Assembly: GCA_000496235.1 (NCBI GenBank)
Contig: KI543229.1
Location: 62,494-108,453 of the forward strand
Length of the DNA stretch: 45,960 nt
Direction: 5' to 3'
Source: an uncultured archaeon A07HR60
GTDB taxonomy: Archaea; Halobacteriota; Halobacteria; Halobacteriales; Haloferacaceae
The notes below the pieces were generated by a model. It did not search any database. It saw only the letters and a program-made list of their open reading frames with translations, and was not told where the DNA came from. Position numbers and translations under genes: made by a program. This document shows, one piece after another, positions 35,063-43,477 of this stretch (its first letter is position 1; each line of letters opens with the position of its first letter).

Positions 35063-35800
35063 ATGCCAAACGATAAGAATCCGCGGGATCACGACTTTTC
35101 CTCGGGGCAGGGCCTCGACGAAGAGTACGAGGAGTTCGACCTCGAACCGCCCGAGTTGTCAGTCGATCCGACGAAGGTTGACCCGGTTGATAGCCGTGTC
35201 GTCACCGATCTGCTCGACCAGCGAAATATTACTTCGGAGGAAGTCGACGCCGAGCAACTGATCGACGTGGGAATCTCGTACACCCGGATTAATCGATACG
35301 AAGCAGCAACCGGCGCTCTCGAACGAGCGGCACAGTACGCCGAAGACGACCGTGTCGCGCAGGAAGCGTGGACGAATAAGGGCGCTGCTCACGCCGAACT
35401 CGAAGAGTACGACCTGGCGATCGGTGCCTACGAGGAGGCGATCAAGATCGACGACGACTCCGAACACGCCGCTACCGCGCAGACGAATCTCGCGTATGCA
35501 CTGTGGGAATCCGGTCAGCACGAACAAGCACTGGACCACGCAGAACAGGCCGTCGAGTTGGACCCACGATTCCCCGAAGCCTGGTACAATCGAGGCTTCT
35601 TCCTGCTCGAGCGGGGTCTCGCGGAGGGCGCAGTCGAAGCGTTCGACAATGCTATGCGATTAGGGATGCGCTCACCCGAGATTCTCGATGAAAAGGCCCG
35701 GGCTCTCGAGGAGTTGGGTGAATACGAGGAAGCCGAAGAGATTGCCGAGGAGGCTCGTGACCTTCGGAAAGAAGCCGAAGAAGACCTCGTCGATCAGTAA
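35063..35800 (+). CDS. Tetratricopeptide-repeat protein
   Basis: A 245-residue soluble protein. Residues 1-55 are acidic and disordered. About five TPR units follow (about 65-235), with typical positions such as LIDVGISYTRINRYEAATGALERA, AWTNKGAAHAELEEYDLAIGAYEEAI, ANTNLAYALWESGQHEQALDHAEQAV in outline, AWYNRGFFLLERGLAEGAVEAFDNAM and EKARALEELGEYEEAEEIAEEA. TPRs are protein-docking solenoids. Its stop codon overlaps the start of the DUF424 gene (TAATG), so the two are translated from one mRNA and may act together. Confidence 0.9.
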   Translation: MPNDKNPRDHDFSSGQGLDEEYEEFDLEPPELSVDPTKVDPVDSRVVTDLLDQRNITSEEVDAEQLIDVGISYTRINRYEAATGALERAAQYAEDDRVAQEAWTNKGAAHAELEEYDLAIGAYEEAIKIDDDSEHAATAQTNLAYALWESGQHEQALDHAEQAVELDPRFPEAWYNRGFFLLERGLAEGAVEAFDNAMRLGMRSPEILDEKARALEELGEYEEAEEIAEEARDLRKEAEEDLVDQ

Positions 35801-36099
35801 TGTTGCTCCGCGAGCGGGACACCCAACAAGGGCTGCTCGTGTCCGTCTGTGATACGGACTGTCTCGGTGAAACCTACGAGAACGGGCAGGCGACTCTCGA
35901 GGTGACTGAAACGTTCTACGGCGGAGACGACGCCGTGGAAGTGGGTCGAGAGGAGGTGGTGTCCGGGCTCACACGGGCACAAATCGCGAATATCGTCGGC
36001 GACCAAGCTGTCGAAATCGCCGTGGATGCAGGGCTGGTCGACGAGGAGACCGTTCTCGAGTTCGACGAGACCCGGCACGCACAGTTACTCTGGTTATGA
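35800..36099 (+). CDS. DUF424 family protein
   Basis: A 99-residue protein with the archaeal DUF424/COG2412 pattern: an N-terminal strand pair (LLVSVCDTDCLGETYENG), LEVTETFYGGDDAV, and a helix with LTRAQIANIVGDQAVEIAVDAGLVDEETVLEF. Family function is unknown; it is widespread in archaea and often near translation or RNA-related genes. Translation is coupled to the TPR gene by a one-base overlap of stop and start codons. Length is typical. Confidence 0.88.
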   Translation: MLLRERDTQQGLLVSVCDTDCLGETYENGQATLEVTETFYGGDDAVEVGREEVVSGLTRAQIANIVGDQAVEIAVDAGLVDEETVLEFDETRHAQLLWL

Positions 36100-36389
36100 T
36101 TCGCATCAGGGTCACCCCGATGACACTCGCCTCACACGGTCTGTGAACCCCGCCCGTCAGACCGGTGGCCGGAACGCAGGTGCAGGATTCAGCTTCTGAA
36201 CGGCGTTACTCGCGGGGTGATCGTCTGATACCAGGACAGGAGCGGGAGCTCGGAGCAGCTCATGATAACCCTGGTGTCGGGGAGACGAGGCGTGTCCAGT
36301 GACGTGTGTGAAGAGTCTAGCCATCAGCGGGACGGGGCGAGTCGTCGGCCTGTCACATCGTTTATGACCGTTGCACGAGTGAGATTCGT

Positions 36390-38282
36390 ATGTCGAATTC
36401 AGAGGGGTCACTCGACGAACTCCGTGATCGGACTGACAACCCGATGCGGTATCTCGTCGGCCGGTACGGCCGCGCAAACCTGCCGTACCTGACACTCGGT
36501 GGTATGATGACGGTCGTCGGGGCAGCGCTGTTTTCGATTCCCGCGCTCGTGCTAGGGATCGCACTCGATGCCATCTTCCGGCAAAGCCGACCGTTCACCC
36601 TTCCACTGGTGCCCGACGCATGGCTTCCGGGGACCGTGATGGGAAACTTCTGGCTGACCGTAGGGATCGTCAGTGGGTCGTTTCTAATTGCGGCTGTTGC
36701 TGGCTACATTCGCGGCTGGGCGCTGAACCGCGTTGCCCAAGATGTCCAGCACGAACTCCGGACAGACACGTACGATCAGATGCAGACTCAACGGATGGCA
36801 TTTTTCGACGATCACAAGACGGGCGAAATCATGTCGATCCTCAATAACGACGTGAATCAACTGGAGTCATTTCTCTCCCAAGATCTGCAGGCTGGCGTCC
36901 GGATCGTCGTCACGTCGCTTGTGATCGGCGCGATCACGCTGTATCTCCACTGGCAACTCGCGCTGGTGACGCTGACGATGGTGCCGGCGCTGGCGTACGC
37001 CTCACACAAGTTTCAACGCCTGATCGAGCCGAAATACGGGAGTGTGCGGTCGTCGGTCGGGCGGCTGAACGCACGGCTCGAAAACAATATCGGCGGGATT
37101 GCCGTGATCAAGTCGTTCGGACAAGAGGGCTCGGAGGCAGACCGCGTCGCCGACGCGTCCAACGAGTACCGCTCGGCCAACTGGTCGGCAATTCTCAGCC
37201 GGATCAAATTCTTCCCCACACTGGTGCTGATCACTGCCGTCGGCTACGGCGCGACGTTCGCTCTGGGCGGGTACGTGTTCCTTCAGCAGGGATTCGGGCT
37301 GTTCACACTCGGCCTCTCGGCCGGGACATTGGTTACCTTCCTGCTGTACAGCCGACGGCTGATGTACCCGATGCGGCAGTTTGGTCAGGTGCTTAACAAC
37401 TATCAGTACGCTTACGCCGCAGCTGAACGAGTAGTCGGGCTCCTCCAGGACCCAGATACGATCGACGACCGGACCACGGGAGCGAATCTCGACCAGATCG
37501 AGGGTGACGTCGAATACGACGATGTCACGTTCAGTTACGACGGTGACGAGACAATTATCGATGATGTGAGTCTCACGGTCGAGCCTGGCGAAACCGTCGG
37601 TCTGGTGGGGCCGACTGGCGCCGGCAAAACGACACTGACGAAGTTGCTCATGCGGCTGTACGACGCCGACGAGGGGACGGTCCGGTTGGACGGACACGAC
37701 GTGCGCGATATCGACGTTCGTAGTCTGCGGGATCATCTGGGCTACGTCTCACAGGAGCCGTTCCTCTTCGGCGGCTCGATCCGAGATAATGTCTCCTACG
37801 GCGTTACAGAAGCCACAGACCCAGAGATCAAGACCGCGCTCGACCGAGCCGGTGCCTGGGAGTTCGTCACCGATCTCGAAGACGGTCTCGACACAGTCGT
37901 CGGGGAACGCGGCGTGAAGCTGTCGGGAGGGCAGCGTCAGCGACTCGCCATCGCCCGGGCAATTCTCAAAGACCCGGCACTGCTGGTGCTTGACGAGGCG
38001 ACCAGCCACGTCGACAACGAGACTGAGCTTGTCGTCCAGCGGAACGTAACCGAGATTGGCGACCAACGAACCACCTTCGTCATTGCCCATCGGCTCTCCA
38101 CGGTCCGCAACGCCGACCGGATCATCGTTCTTGAAGACGGCCATATCGTGGAATCTGGGTCACACGAAACACTACTCGAAAACGATGGACTGTACGCGGA
38201 CCTCTGGCGGGTTCAAATCGGCGACTTAGAGGCACTCCCTGACACGTTCGTCCAGCAGACAGTCAGTTCCGCTGACGACTGA
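36390..38282 (+). CDS. ABC transporter, fused membrane and ATPase domains (exporter type)
   Basis: A 630-residue half-transporter of the MsbA/MdlB type that should work as a homodimer or with a partner. The type-IV exporter membrane domain covers about 30-340 with six helices (for example MMTVVGAALFSIPALVLGIAL). The ATPase has Walker A GPTGAGKTT (407-415), Q-loop YVSQEPF, signature LSGGQRQR (511 on), Walker B LLVLDEATS (531-539) and the switch His in VIAHRLST. There is no partner gene nearby. The substrate (lipid, drug, peptide) is not predictable. TATA-like GTTTATG is about 28 bases upstream. Confidence 0.94.
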   Translation: MSNSEGSLDELRDRTDNPMRYLVGRYGRANLPYLTLGGMMTVVGAALFSIPALVLGIALDAIFRQSRPFTLPLVPDAWLPGTVMGNFWLTVGIVSGSFLIAAVAGYIRGWALNRVAQDVQHELRTDTYDQMQTQRMAFFDDHKTGEIMSILNNDVNQLESFLSQDLQAGVRIVVTSLVIGAITLYLHWQLALVTLTMVPALAYASHKFQRLIEPKYGSVRSSVGRLNARLENNIGGIAVIKSFGQEGSEADRVADASNEYRSANWSAILSRIKFFPTLVLITAVGYGATFALGGYVFLQQGFGLFTLGLSAGTLVTFLLYSRRLMYPMRQFGQVLNNYQYAYAAAERVVGLLQDPDTIDDRTTGANLDQIEGDVEYDDVTFSYDGDETIIDDVSLTVEPGETVGLVGPTGAGKTTLTKLLMRLYDADEGTVRLDGHDVRDIDVRSLRDHLGYVSQEPFLFGGSIRDNVSYGVTEATDPEIKTALDRAGAWEFVTDLEDGLDTVVGERGVKLSGGQRQRLAIARAILKDPALLVLDEATSHVDNETELVVQRNVTEIGDQRTTFVIAHRLSTVRNADRIIVLEDGHIVESGSHETLLENDGLYADLWRVQIGDLEALPDTFVQQTVSSADD

Positions 38283-38883
38283 CTGGCAGTGTCGGCCACC
38301 GTCCCACCAGCCGCCATGCAGAGTCGCCCACATTGACCGCCTCCTCGCGCGAACGCGGGGAGCTTTCTCCTCAACTTTTTCAACGCGAGTTCGGCTGCGC
38401 TGGCAACCTCCGGGCGAATCTCGCAATGCCCGCGCCATATCCAGGTGGTCCATTCGCCACGCAGAGAAATTGAAGAGAGCAGCAGAAGAGCCCAACAGGA
38501 ACTGACAAGAGATTATGTGAGCCAGTGGGGTCACCAAGTCACCACAGTTCAGACTGAACTGCCGGATTCACAGACGCGCGGATTACCGGAACCAACCGGT
38601 CCAGTCGTCATTGGGACACGATACGGTGCGACGAGGATTCGCCCGATTATCCGGCGTTTCCAACCTCTCGGTCCCTCACCGGCGGGGTCATTGTCTTGTT
38701 TGTCGCTATCGTCCGGTTCGCTGGGATATCTGGGGACTGGGACGGGGAGCATACAATTGCACCGGTAGGTGATATGAGGCTATAACGGAGAATTGCGTCC
38801 GGCACTGTACGGGGCTTGAAACATCAATATAAACAGGACTCACGGGTGCCACACGGTGTCCTCAGTCGGCAATGATTGTTGAC
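38283..38883. other. Intergenic with solo TnpB-type hairpin
   Basis: About 600 bases between the ABC gene and the TnpB element, with the solo right-end hairpin at 38335-38372. On the minus strand just before that hairpin (about 38350-38460) one frame keeps protein-like composition, possibly the last codons of a lost tnpB. Nothing else recognised. Confidence 0.4.
38335..38372 (-). repeat. Solo TnpB-type right-end hairpin
   Basis: The minus strand reads GAGGAGAAAGCT, then a stem CCCCGCG / CGCGAGG with loop TTCG (one C-A mismatch), then AGGCGGTCAATG. It has the same lead-in (AGAAAGC) as the solo copy at 14074-14107 and the same GAGGAG-N-TCAA exit as the intact element at 38884. No adjacent tnpB remains beyond a possible short tail. 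Confidence 0.5.
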
Positions 38884-40318
38884 CTCCTCCCACGGCTAAA
38901 GCCGTGGGATTCCCCGATGGGGATATTAGGGTTGCGCGTTTCCTCGGCGGCTCAAATACGCTTTCGCGTGGCCAGCATCACAGGTCGCCACCCGATTACT
39001 ACCACGGGCGTGCTTTCCAGCGCGTATAGCTCGGTCAAACGAGCCTTCCCACCTGCACATGGCAGGCGACCACGAAGCGGTCGGCAGGTTGTTCAACCTG
39101 CTGGGCCGCACGGTTCGCGTCACCAGACGTGTTACGCCGTGCATGGGTCACCCTCTCTTTGACTGATGTTCTCCGCCGCATTCAAATCCGCGTGTCGTAC
39201 GTACCCACAGTGTGGACACTCGAACTTGCTCCCGTCACGACCAACGATTTCATCACACTGACTACACTCCTGACTCGTGTTCTCAGGGTCTACTTTCTCG
39301 ACTCGGATGCCTTCTTTTTCAGCTTTGTAACTGATGAACTGTTGGAGTTCGTAGAACGGCCACGAGTGGACGCCGTTCCACTCGCTACCGTCACGAATGT
39401 TTTTGAGGTCTTCAACTTTGATGACAGGATTACTGAATTGACTGACATACTCTACCAACCGCTTTGAGAGGGTGTGGTTCATATCTTTGATGCGACGGTA
39501 CTCCTTGTTACCCACGTGAGTTCGGGCGCGAAGCGCCCCAGTTTCCTGTAGAGAGTCACGCAGGGAACGGTAGTACCGCCGCACAAACTTGTGTTCCTTG
39601 CCACTCATAAGGAACGACGTAGCACTCGCATCGTCTGGTGTTGCAGCGAGGACGTAGTTATGACCAACGTCAACACCAATGGGTGTTTCCTCGCCGTTTT
39701 GTTGCTCATCATATTCGACAGTGAACGAGCAATGCCAGTCGCCGCCTTCCCGCCACACGCTAAGTTTCGTCTTCTCAGCATCACCATCAAGCAGGGCGGT
39801 TACAGGCTCTTCAATACTTTTGTGGACGTGGATTGGTGTGTACCACCAATCACTGATACAGGGGAACCCGATAATGACAGAACTGTTGTCTGTCGTGTGG
39901 ATTTCCCAGTTTTGATTGTTGGCTTCGATAGGTTGTTCGCCCGTGTACTCAATGGGTTCGTTGTCGTAGTCGCTTTTCGCGTTTCGGATGGCTTGGTTTT
40001 GGAGTGCTGAGTAGAGTGGATTATCAATGTCGCCAGTCGTCACGGACGAGGTGAGTGTGCCGTCTTTCCAGCCATCCACGAGCCATTGTTTGCACTCACG
40101 GAGGATGTGGGTGGCTCGTTGCCACTCTTGACGGCGAGAGCGGCTGGGGTTTCGGAACGTGGTTTCCACGCTTACCTCGACCATTACACGTGTAACGTAG
40201 AGTCGCAGTCAAATCAAGGTTGATGGTTCGGAACGGTGGAATATCCAGACGAGCGACTGAGCGTTGACCGTTGCCGTATTGTCGGCTTCATCCCACGGCT
40301 AAAGCCGTGGGCTTTCGC
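38884..40318 (-). mobile_element. TnpB-only IS200/IS605-type (IS1341-like) element
   Basis: An apparently complete element of about 1.4 kb. An identical 20-base hairpin (CCCACGGC-taaa-GCCGTGGG) stands at 38889-38908 and at 40292-40311, outside the two ends of tnpB. The right end, read on the minus strand, leaves the hairpin with GAGGAGGTCAAC, the expected end of the guide-RNA scaffold; the bases after it (from about 38878 down) would be the guide and a target-site neighbour. The left end reads GTCGGCTTCATCC, hairpin, TTTCGCCTC (plus strand). There is no tnpA (Y1 transposase), so movement would need help from elsewhere. Exact termini are not fixed. Confidence 0.75.
39132..40184 (-). CDS. tnpB: TnpB RNA-guided nuclease (IS605 OrfB), intact
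   Basis: A 350-residue protein. The RuvC catalytic triad is complete: D172 in GVDVGHNYVL, E258 in VEDLKNI and D333 in HADLNAAENI. The zinc ribbon has C307/C310 (CSQC) and C323/C326 (CPHC). The N-terminal 170 residues match the WED/REC-like part of TnpB, somewhat divergent. No stop or shift breaks it. TnpB proteins are programmable DNases guided by an RNA made from the element's right end; they keep the element in place by cutting donor sites. It is less GC-rich than neighbours in places, fitting recent arrival. The last residues (QREGDPCTA) end before the right-end hairpin. Confidence 0.93.
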   Translation of the reverse strand: MVEVSVETTFRNPSRSRRQEWQRATHILRECKQWLVDGWKDGTLTSSVTTGDIDNPLYSALQNQAIRNAKSDYDNEPIEYTGEQPIEANNQNWEIHTTDNSSVIIGFPCISDWWYTPIHVHKSIEEPVTALLDGDAEKTKLSVWREGGDWHCSFTVEYDEQQNGEETPIGVDVGHNYVLAATPDDASATSFLMSGKEHKFVRRYYRSLRDSLQETGALRARTHVGNKEYRRIKDMNHTLSKRLVEYVSQFSNPVIKVEDLKNIRDGSEWNGVHSWPFYELQQFISYKAEKEGIRVEKVDPENTSQECSQCDEIVGRDGSKFECPHCGYVRHADLNAAENISQREGDPCTA

Positions 40319-40401
40319 CTCTTGCTACTGTAATAATCGCTGGGGATATTCGCGTTAGCACGGTGAAAAACTGTTATACCAATCGCTAGCGTCCGTGGAG
40401 T

Positions 40402-41271
40402 ATGAACGCCGAAGCGAAGATAGCGGCCACCCGTTCGGATTTAGCGGCGCGGGATGGCGTGGTTATCGCCTTCTCCGGAGGGGTAGACTCGTCGGTCGTC
40501 GCGGCTATCGCCAACGAGGCGCTGGGCGACGATGCGGTCGCCTGCACCGCTCGAAGCGAGACGCTACCGGCAGCAGAGTTGGACGACGCACGGCGGGTTG
40601 CCGACGAAATTGGGATTCGCCACGAAATTGTCACGTTTTCTGAGTTAGACGATCCAGATTTCATCGCCAACGACGGGGACCGGTGTTATCACTGCCGAAC
40701 GATGCGGCTCGGCCGGATGTACGAGGCAGCCAAACAGCTCGGGATCGACACTGTCTGTGACGGCACAAACGCGTCTGACCCTGGCGAGGGCCACAGACCC
40801 GGGCTCCGGGCGGTAGAGGAGTTAGAGGTGTTTTCACCGCTGCTCGCAAACGATGTCGACAAAGCGGAGGTGCGGGCCATCGCCGACCAATACGGACTTT
40901 CGGTCGCCGACAAGCCCTCGATGGCATGTCTTTCGTCGCGGATTCCAACGGGGATCGAGGTCACCGAAGAGCGGCTTACACGCGTCGAGAAAGCCGAACA
41001 ACTCCTCCGATCGTGGGGATTCGACCAGTTCCGCGTCCGTGATCACGAGGGTCTGGCACGTATCGAGGTGGGTGCTGGCGAACTGGCGGCTGCACTCGAT
41101 CCAGACTTTGCGGCCGCTGCCAGAGAGCATCTTACCGATCTCGGGTTCGACCACGTGACACTCGATCTCGCTGGGTACGAGACCGGGAGTGTCAGCCCAG
41201 AGGAGACCGGATCCACGGGTGGTAGTGACGATGGAGAAGGAGTAGATCTCGTCCAAGAGTATCCGCAGTGA
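40402..41271 (+). CDS. larE: LarE, sulfur transferase for the nickel-pincer cofactor
   Basis: A 289-residue ATP-dependent enzyme that adds sulfur to the pyridinium precursor of the nickel-pincer cofactor. The PP-loop is AFSGGVDSSVV (SGGVDS at 25-30). CYHCRTMRLGRMYEAA and DGTNASDPGEGHRPGLRAV are family signatures, followed by DKPSMACLSSRIPTG. C176 in that motif is at the same position as the sacrificial cysteine of the Lactiplantibacillus enzyme, so one-turnover chemistry is plausible; the three-cysteine iron-sulfur form was not seen. The C-terminus has a short acidic tail. TATA-like TTATAC is about 26 bases upstream, giving a leaderless mRNA. It pairs functionally with larB at 24116. Confidence 0.93.
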   Translation: MNAEAKIAATRSDLAARDGVVIAFSGGVDSSVVAAIANEALGDDAVACTARSETLPAAELDDARRVADEIGIRHEIVTFSELDDPDFIANDGDRCYHCRTMRLGRMYEAAKQLGIDTVCDGTNASDPGEGHRPGLRAVEELEVFSPLLANDVDKAEVRAIADQYGLSVADKPSMACLSSRIPTGIEVTEERLTRVEKAEQLLRSWGFDQFRVRDHEGLARIEVGAGELAAALDPDFAAAAREHLTDLGFDHVTLDLAGYETGSVSPEETGSTGGSDDGEGVDLVQEYPQ

Positions 41272-41385
41272 CTCAGGGGCAGAGGCTTCATTCACTCGCC
41301 GCGCGGGCCGTCCCAACGATCCGGTGGTGGGCCGAGCAGATGGGCGTATCAGTACTTTCTCGATTCAACGGGTCTGTCTCCTGAT

Positions 41386-41703
41386 ATGGGTGCGTCAGAT
41401 CCCGAGCCAGAGTCTGATTCCGATTCCGATCCGGTCTCGGTCCCGGTGACGGTGTACACGAGAGAAGATTGCCGTCTGTGTGATGCTGCGATACGGGATA
41501 TCGGTCACGCCAGCGCTGATGCAGACGTCCCGGTGACTATTACCGAAGTCGACATCGATCAGGATGGAGAGGACCTCGCTGACGAGTACGGCAGCAGAGT
41601 CCCGTGTGTGTTTCTCGAAGAGGAGTTGATCTACGAACACAGGGTCGACACGTACGATCTGCGGCGCCGGCTCAACGGGTTCAACAAACACGAATCCGTA
41701 TAA
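41386..41703 (+). CDS. Glutaredoxin-like protein (DUF836 type)
   Basis: A 105-residue thioredoxin-fold protein. After a Glu/Asp/Ser-rich leader of about 18 residues comes VTVYTREDCRLCDAAI with the redox pair C29-x-x-C32, then VDIDQDGEDLADEYGSRVPCVFLEEELIYEHRVD, containing the cis-Pro (VP) and the cysteine after it. This is the small glutaredoxin-like family (DUF836) common in archaea. It should act in disulfide exchange in the cytoplasm; the partner is unknown. It sits 114 bases after larE on the same strand and may be co-transcribed. Confidence 0.88.
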   Translation: MGASDPEPESDSDSDPVSVPVTVYTREDCRLCDAAIRDIGHASADADVPVTITEVDIDQDGEDLADEYGSRVPCVFLEEELIYEHRVDTYDLRRRLNGFNKHESV

Positions 41704-41867
41704 CGAGGGCTCAATAGCGGTTTCTCGAGGAGGAACCCAGCACTCACCACGAGTCCCAGAACTGCTGACCCGACTCTACTCACCTTTTTGAATTCCATCC
41801 CACGCTGACAAGTCAGGTCAAGTCAGGTCATTCAGGCCACGCCAGGCTTGGCTTGTGTAGCTACCTA

Positions 41868-43211
41868 TCAGTTCCCGGTCCAGCGCAGCACTCCAAGGGT
41901 TCCTTCGTATAAGATAATCATCGTCAGGGTGACGATAATCGGGGCCATTCCCGTGGGATCGGGGCTGAACAGGAAGGCAATCCCGAAAAACGCCCCCCAA
42001 AAGATGAGACGTTTGTCTTCCAGCCACTGTCGGGTTACCAGTCTCATCATGATTGCGAGCATAATGAACAGCGGGATCTGGAAGACAATAGCCATGAACG
42101 CGATCATGATGAGAATGAGGTTGAACGTCTCAGAGAGACCGAACGCGATGACTGCTGCCCCCTCAGTGTAGGAGGTGAAATACTCGAAGATAGCCGGCAG
42201 AACCAAGAAGTGCGCGAAGATTCCTCCGACGATACCGAGCACAAGACTCGTCGGCACGGCCGCGAGATAGTACCGCCGTTCAGTGGGGTACAGCCCCGGG
42301 CGCATGAACCGGTAGGTCTGGTAGACGAACATGGGGAGTCCAACGACGAGACCGGCGAGACCGGCGACTTTCAGCCTGGTGAGCACGTACTCAAGTGGGC
42401 CGTACAGCCGAGGGCGGTTCCCCAGCGGATTCGGGATGTGTGTGCTCCAGAAGTACTGGATAAGCGGCTCCGCGGACGGTAATGCGATCAGGGTGGCAAT
42501 GCCCCCGATGAGGAAGACCACACCCAGCCGCTTCATCATCTCCTCGATGTGGGCTGCCAGCGGCATCTCCTCGTCTGTCTCTGGTCCGTCAATAATGCCC
42601 TCTTCGGGGGCCGGACTCTGCGGGATCTCTTCACCAGCGGGAGCGATAGTCCCGCCGTCTGCCGCTTCTGACCCATCAGAAATGGCTGCTGGGTCAGGTC
42701 GAGACTCACTCACCTCGGGCTCTGCATCATCGGAGCCTGGTGACTCCGAATTCGGGTCTGTCCCCGAGCGTTCTCCATCTCTGTCTCCGTTTTCTGCGTC
42801 GCCGGATTCGTTCGTGTCCGTGGTCCCGGCTTCGTACGGATCCGAATTGGCCGCCTCGTGATATTCAGCGAGACTCTGGTCCTCGTCGGCCGTGCTCGGA
42901 TTGTCAGGCTGCGCAGACCCGGCGGTGTCAGTGTCATCATCCGTTTCTGAGCGCTGCGTCGAATCCGAGTCATCTACGGTGTCGTCAGCAGTGTCGGACT
43001 GTTCGTCTGTATGGTCTGGGTTGTCCGGACCATCCTGCTGATGGTCGTTTTCTTCACTCTCTGTCGGGGGATTCGGCTCCGTCGAATCAGGTGACATGGA
43101 GCTATCGTCGTCCGGGTTGTCGTCGGCATCGCTGGCACTGGTGGAAGCGTCTGCGCGTTCGTCGGGAGTATCCGACGACTCATCGGTCGGCCGGTCCGAA
43201 TCCTCGCCCAT
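41868..43211 (-). CDS. tatCo: TatCo, Sec-independent (Tat) translocase subunit with long acidic N-terminus
   Basis: A 447-residue membrane protein, start at the ATG giving MGEDSDRP. Residues 1-216 are a disordered, extremely acidic stretch rich in Asp, Ser, Glu and Pro. Residues 217-447 are a standard TatC: PLAAHIEEMMKRLGVVFLIGG (helix 1), the P-loop before helix 2 (YGPLEYVLTRLKVAGLAGLVVGLPMF in outline), MRPGLYPTERR, and four further helices ending LYEGTLGVLRW. TatC recognises twin-arginine signals and builds the folded-protein export channel, the main route of secretion in haloarchaea. It is divergent from tatCt. A TATA-like TATTAT lies about 27 bases upstream. Confidence 0.95.
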   Translation of the reverse strand: MGEDSDRPTDESSDTPDERADASTSASDADDNPDDDSSMSPDSTEPNPPTESEENDHQQDGPDNPDHTDEQSDTADDTVDDSDSTQRSETDDDTDTAGSAQPDNPSTADEDQSLAEYHEAANSDPYEAGTTDTNESGDAENGDRDGERSGTDPNSESPGSDDAEPEVSESRPDPAAISDGSEAADGGTIAPAGEEIPQSPAPEEGIIDGPETDEEMPLAAHIEEMMKRLGVVFLIGGIATLIALPSAEPLIQYFWSTHIPNPLGNRPRLYGPLEYVLTRLKVAGLAGLVVGLPMFVYQTYRFMRPGLYPTERRYYLAAVPTSLVLGIVGGIFAHFLVLPAIFEYFTSYTEGAAVIAFGLSETFNLILIMIAFMAIVFQIPLFIMLAIMMRLVTRQWLEDKRLIFWGAFFGIAFLFSPDPTGMAPIIVTLTMIILYEGTLGVLRWTGN

Positions 43212-43477
43212 TCGTATGATAGTCCCTGCTCGGCTATTATAGGCCTTTTTGGATTGCACGCCCGTGGGCGAGTCTTGAGGGAGCAACGAACCTATTCTGT
43301 TGAATCCTCACTGCCGAACCGGCGGGCTCGTGTGTAGTTTCCCGTCGGCAGCAGTCGACCCAACCTACCTCAGAACGGTCGATGCAGAGCCCTGTGATGG
43401 TGTCTAAGTCGGGCGAGTGTCTGTCTGTGTTTGATATCTTGAAAAGGTTGATAACTACCACGACGTAGACTTGTTCA
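43212..43477. promoter_or_regulatory. tatCo/tatCt divergent promoter region
   Basis: A 266-base spacer. CTATTATAGG at 43234-43243 is about 27 bases from the tatCo start and is symmetric enough to serve as a TATA box on the minus strand. For tatCt, TTGATATC (43430-43437) and the AT-rich stretch to 43457 are candidates. No operator-like repeat was seen. Confidence 0.5.
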
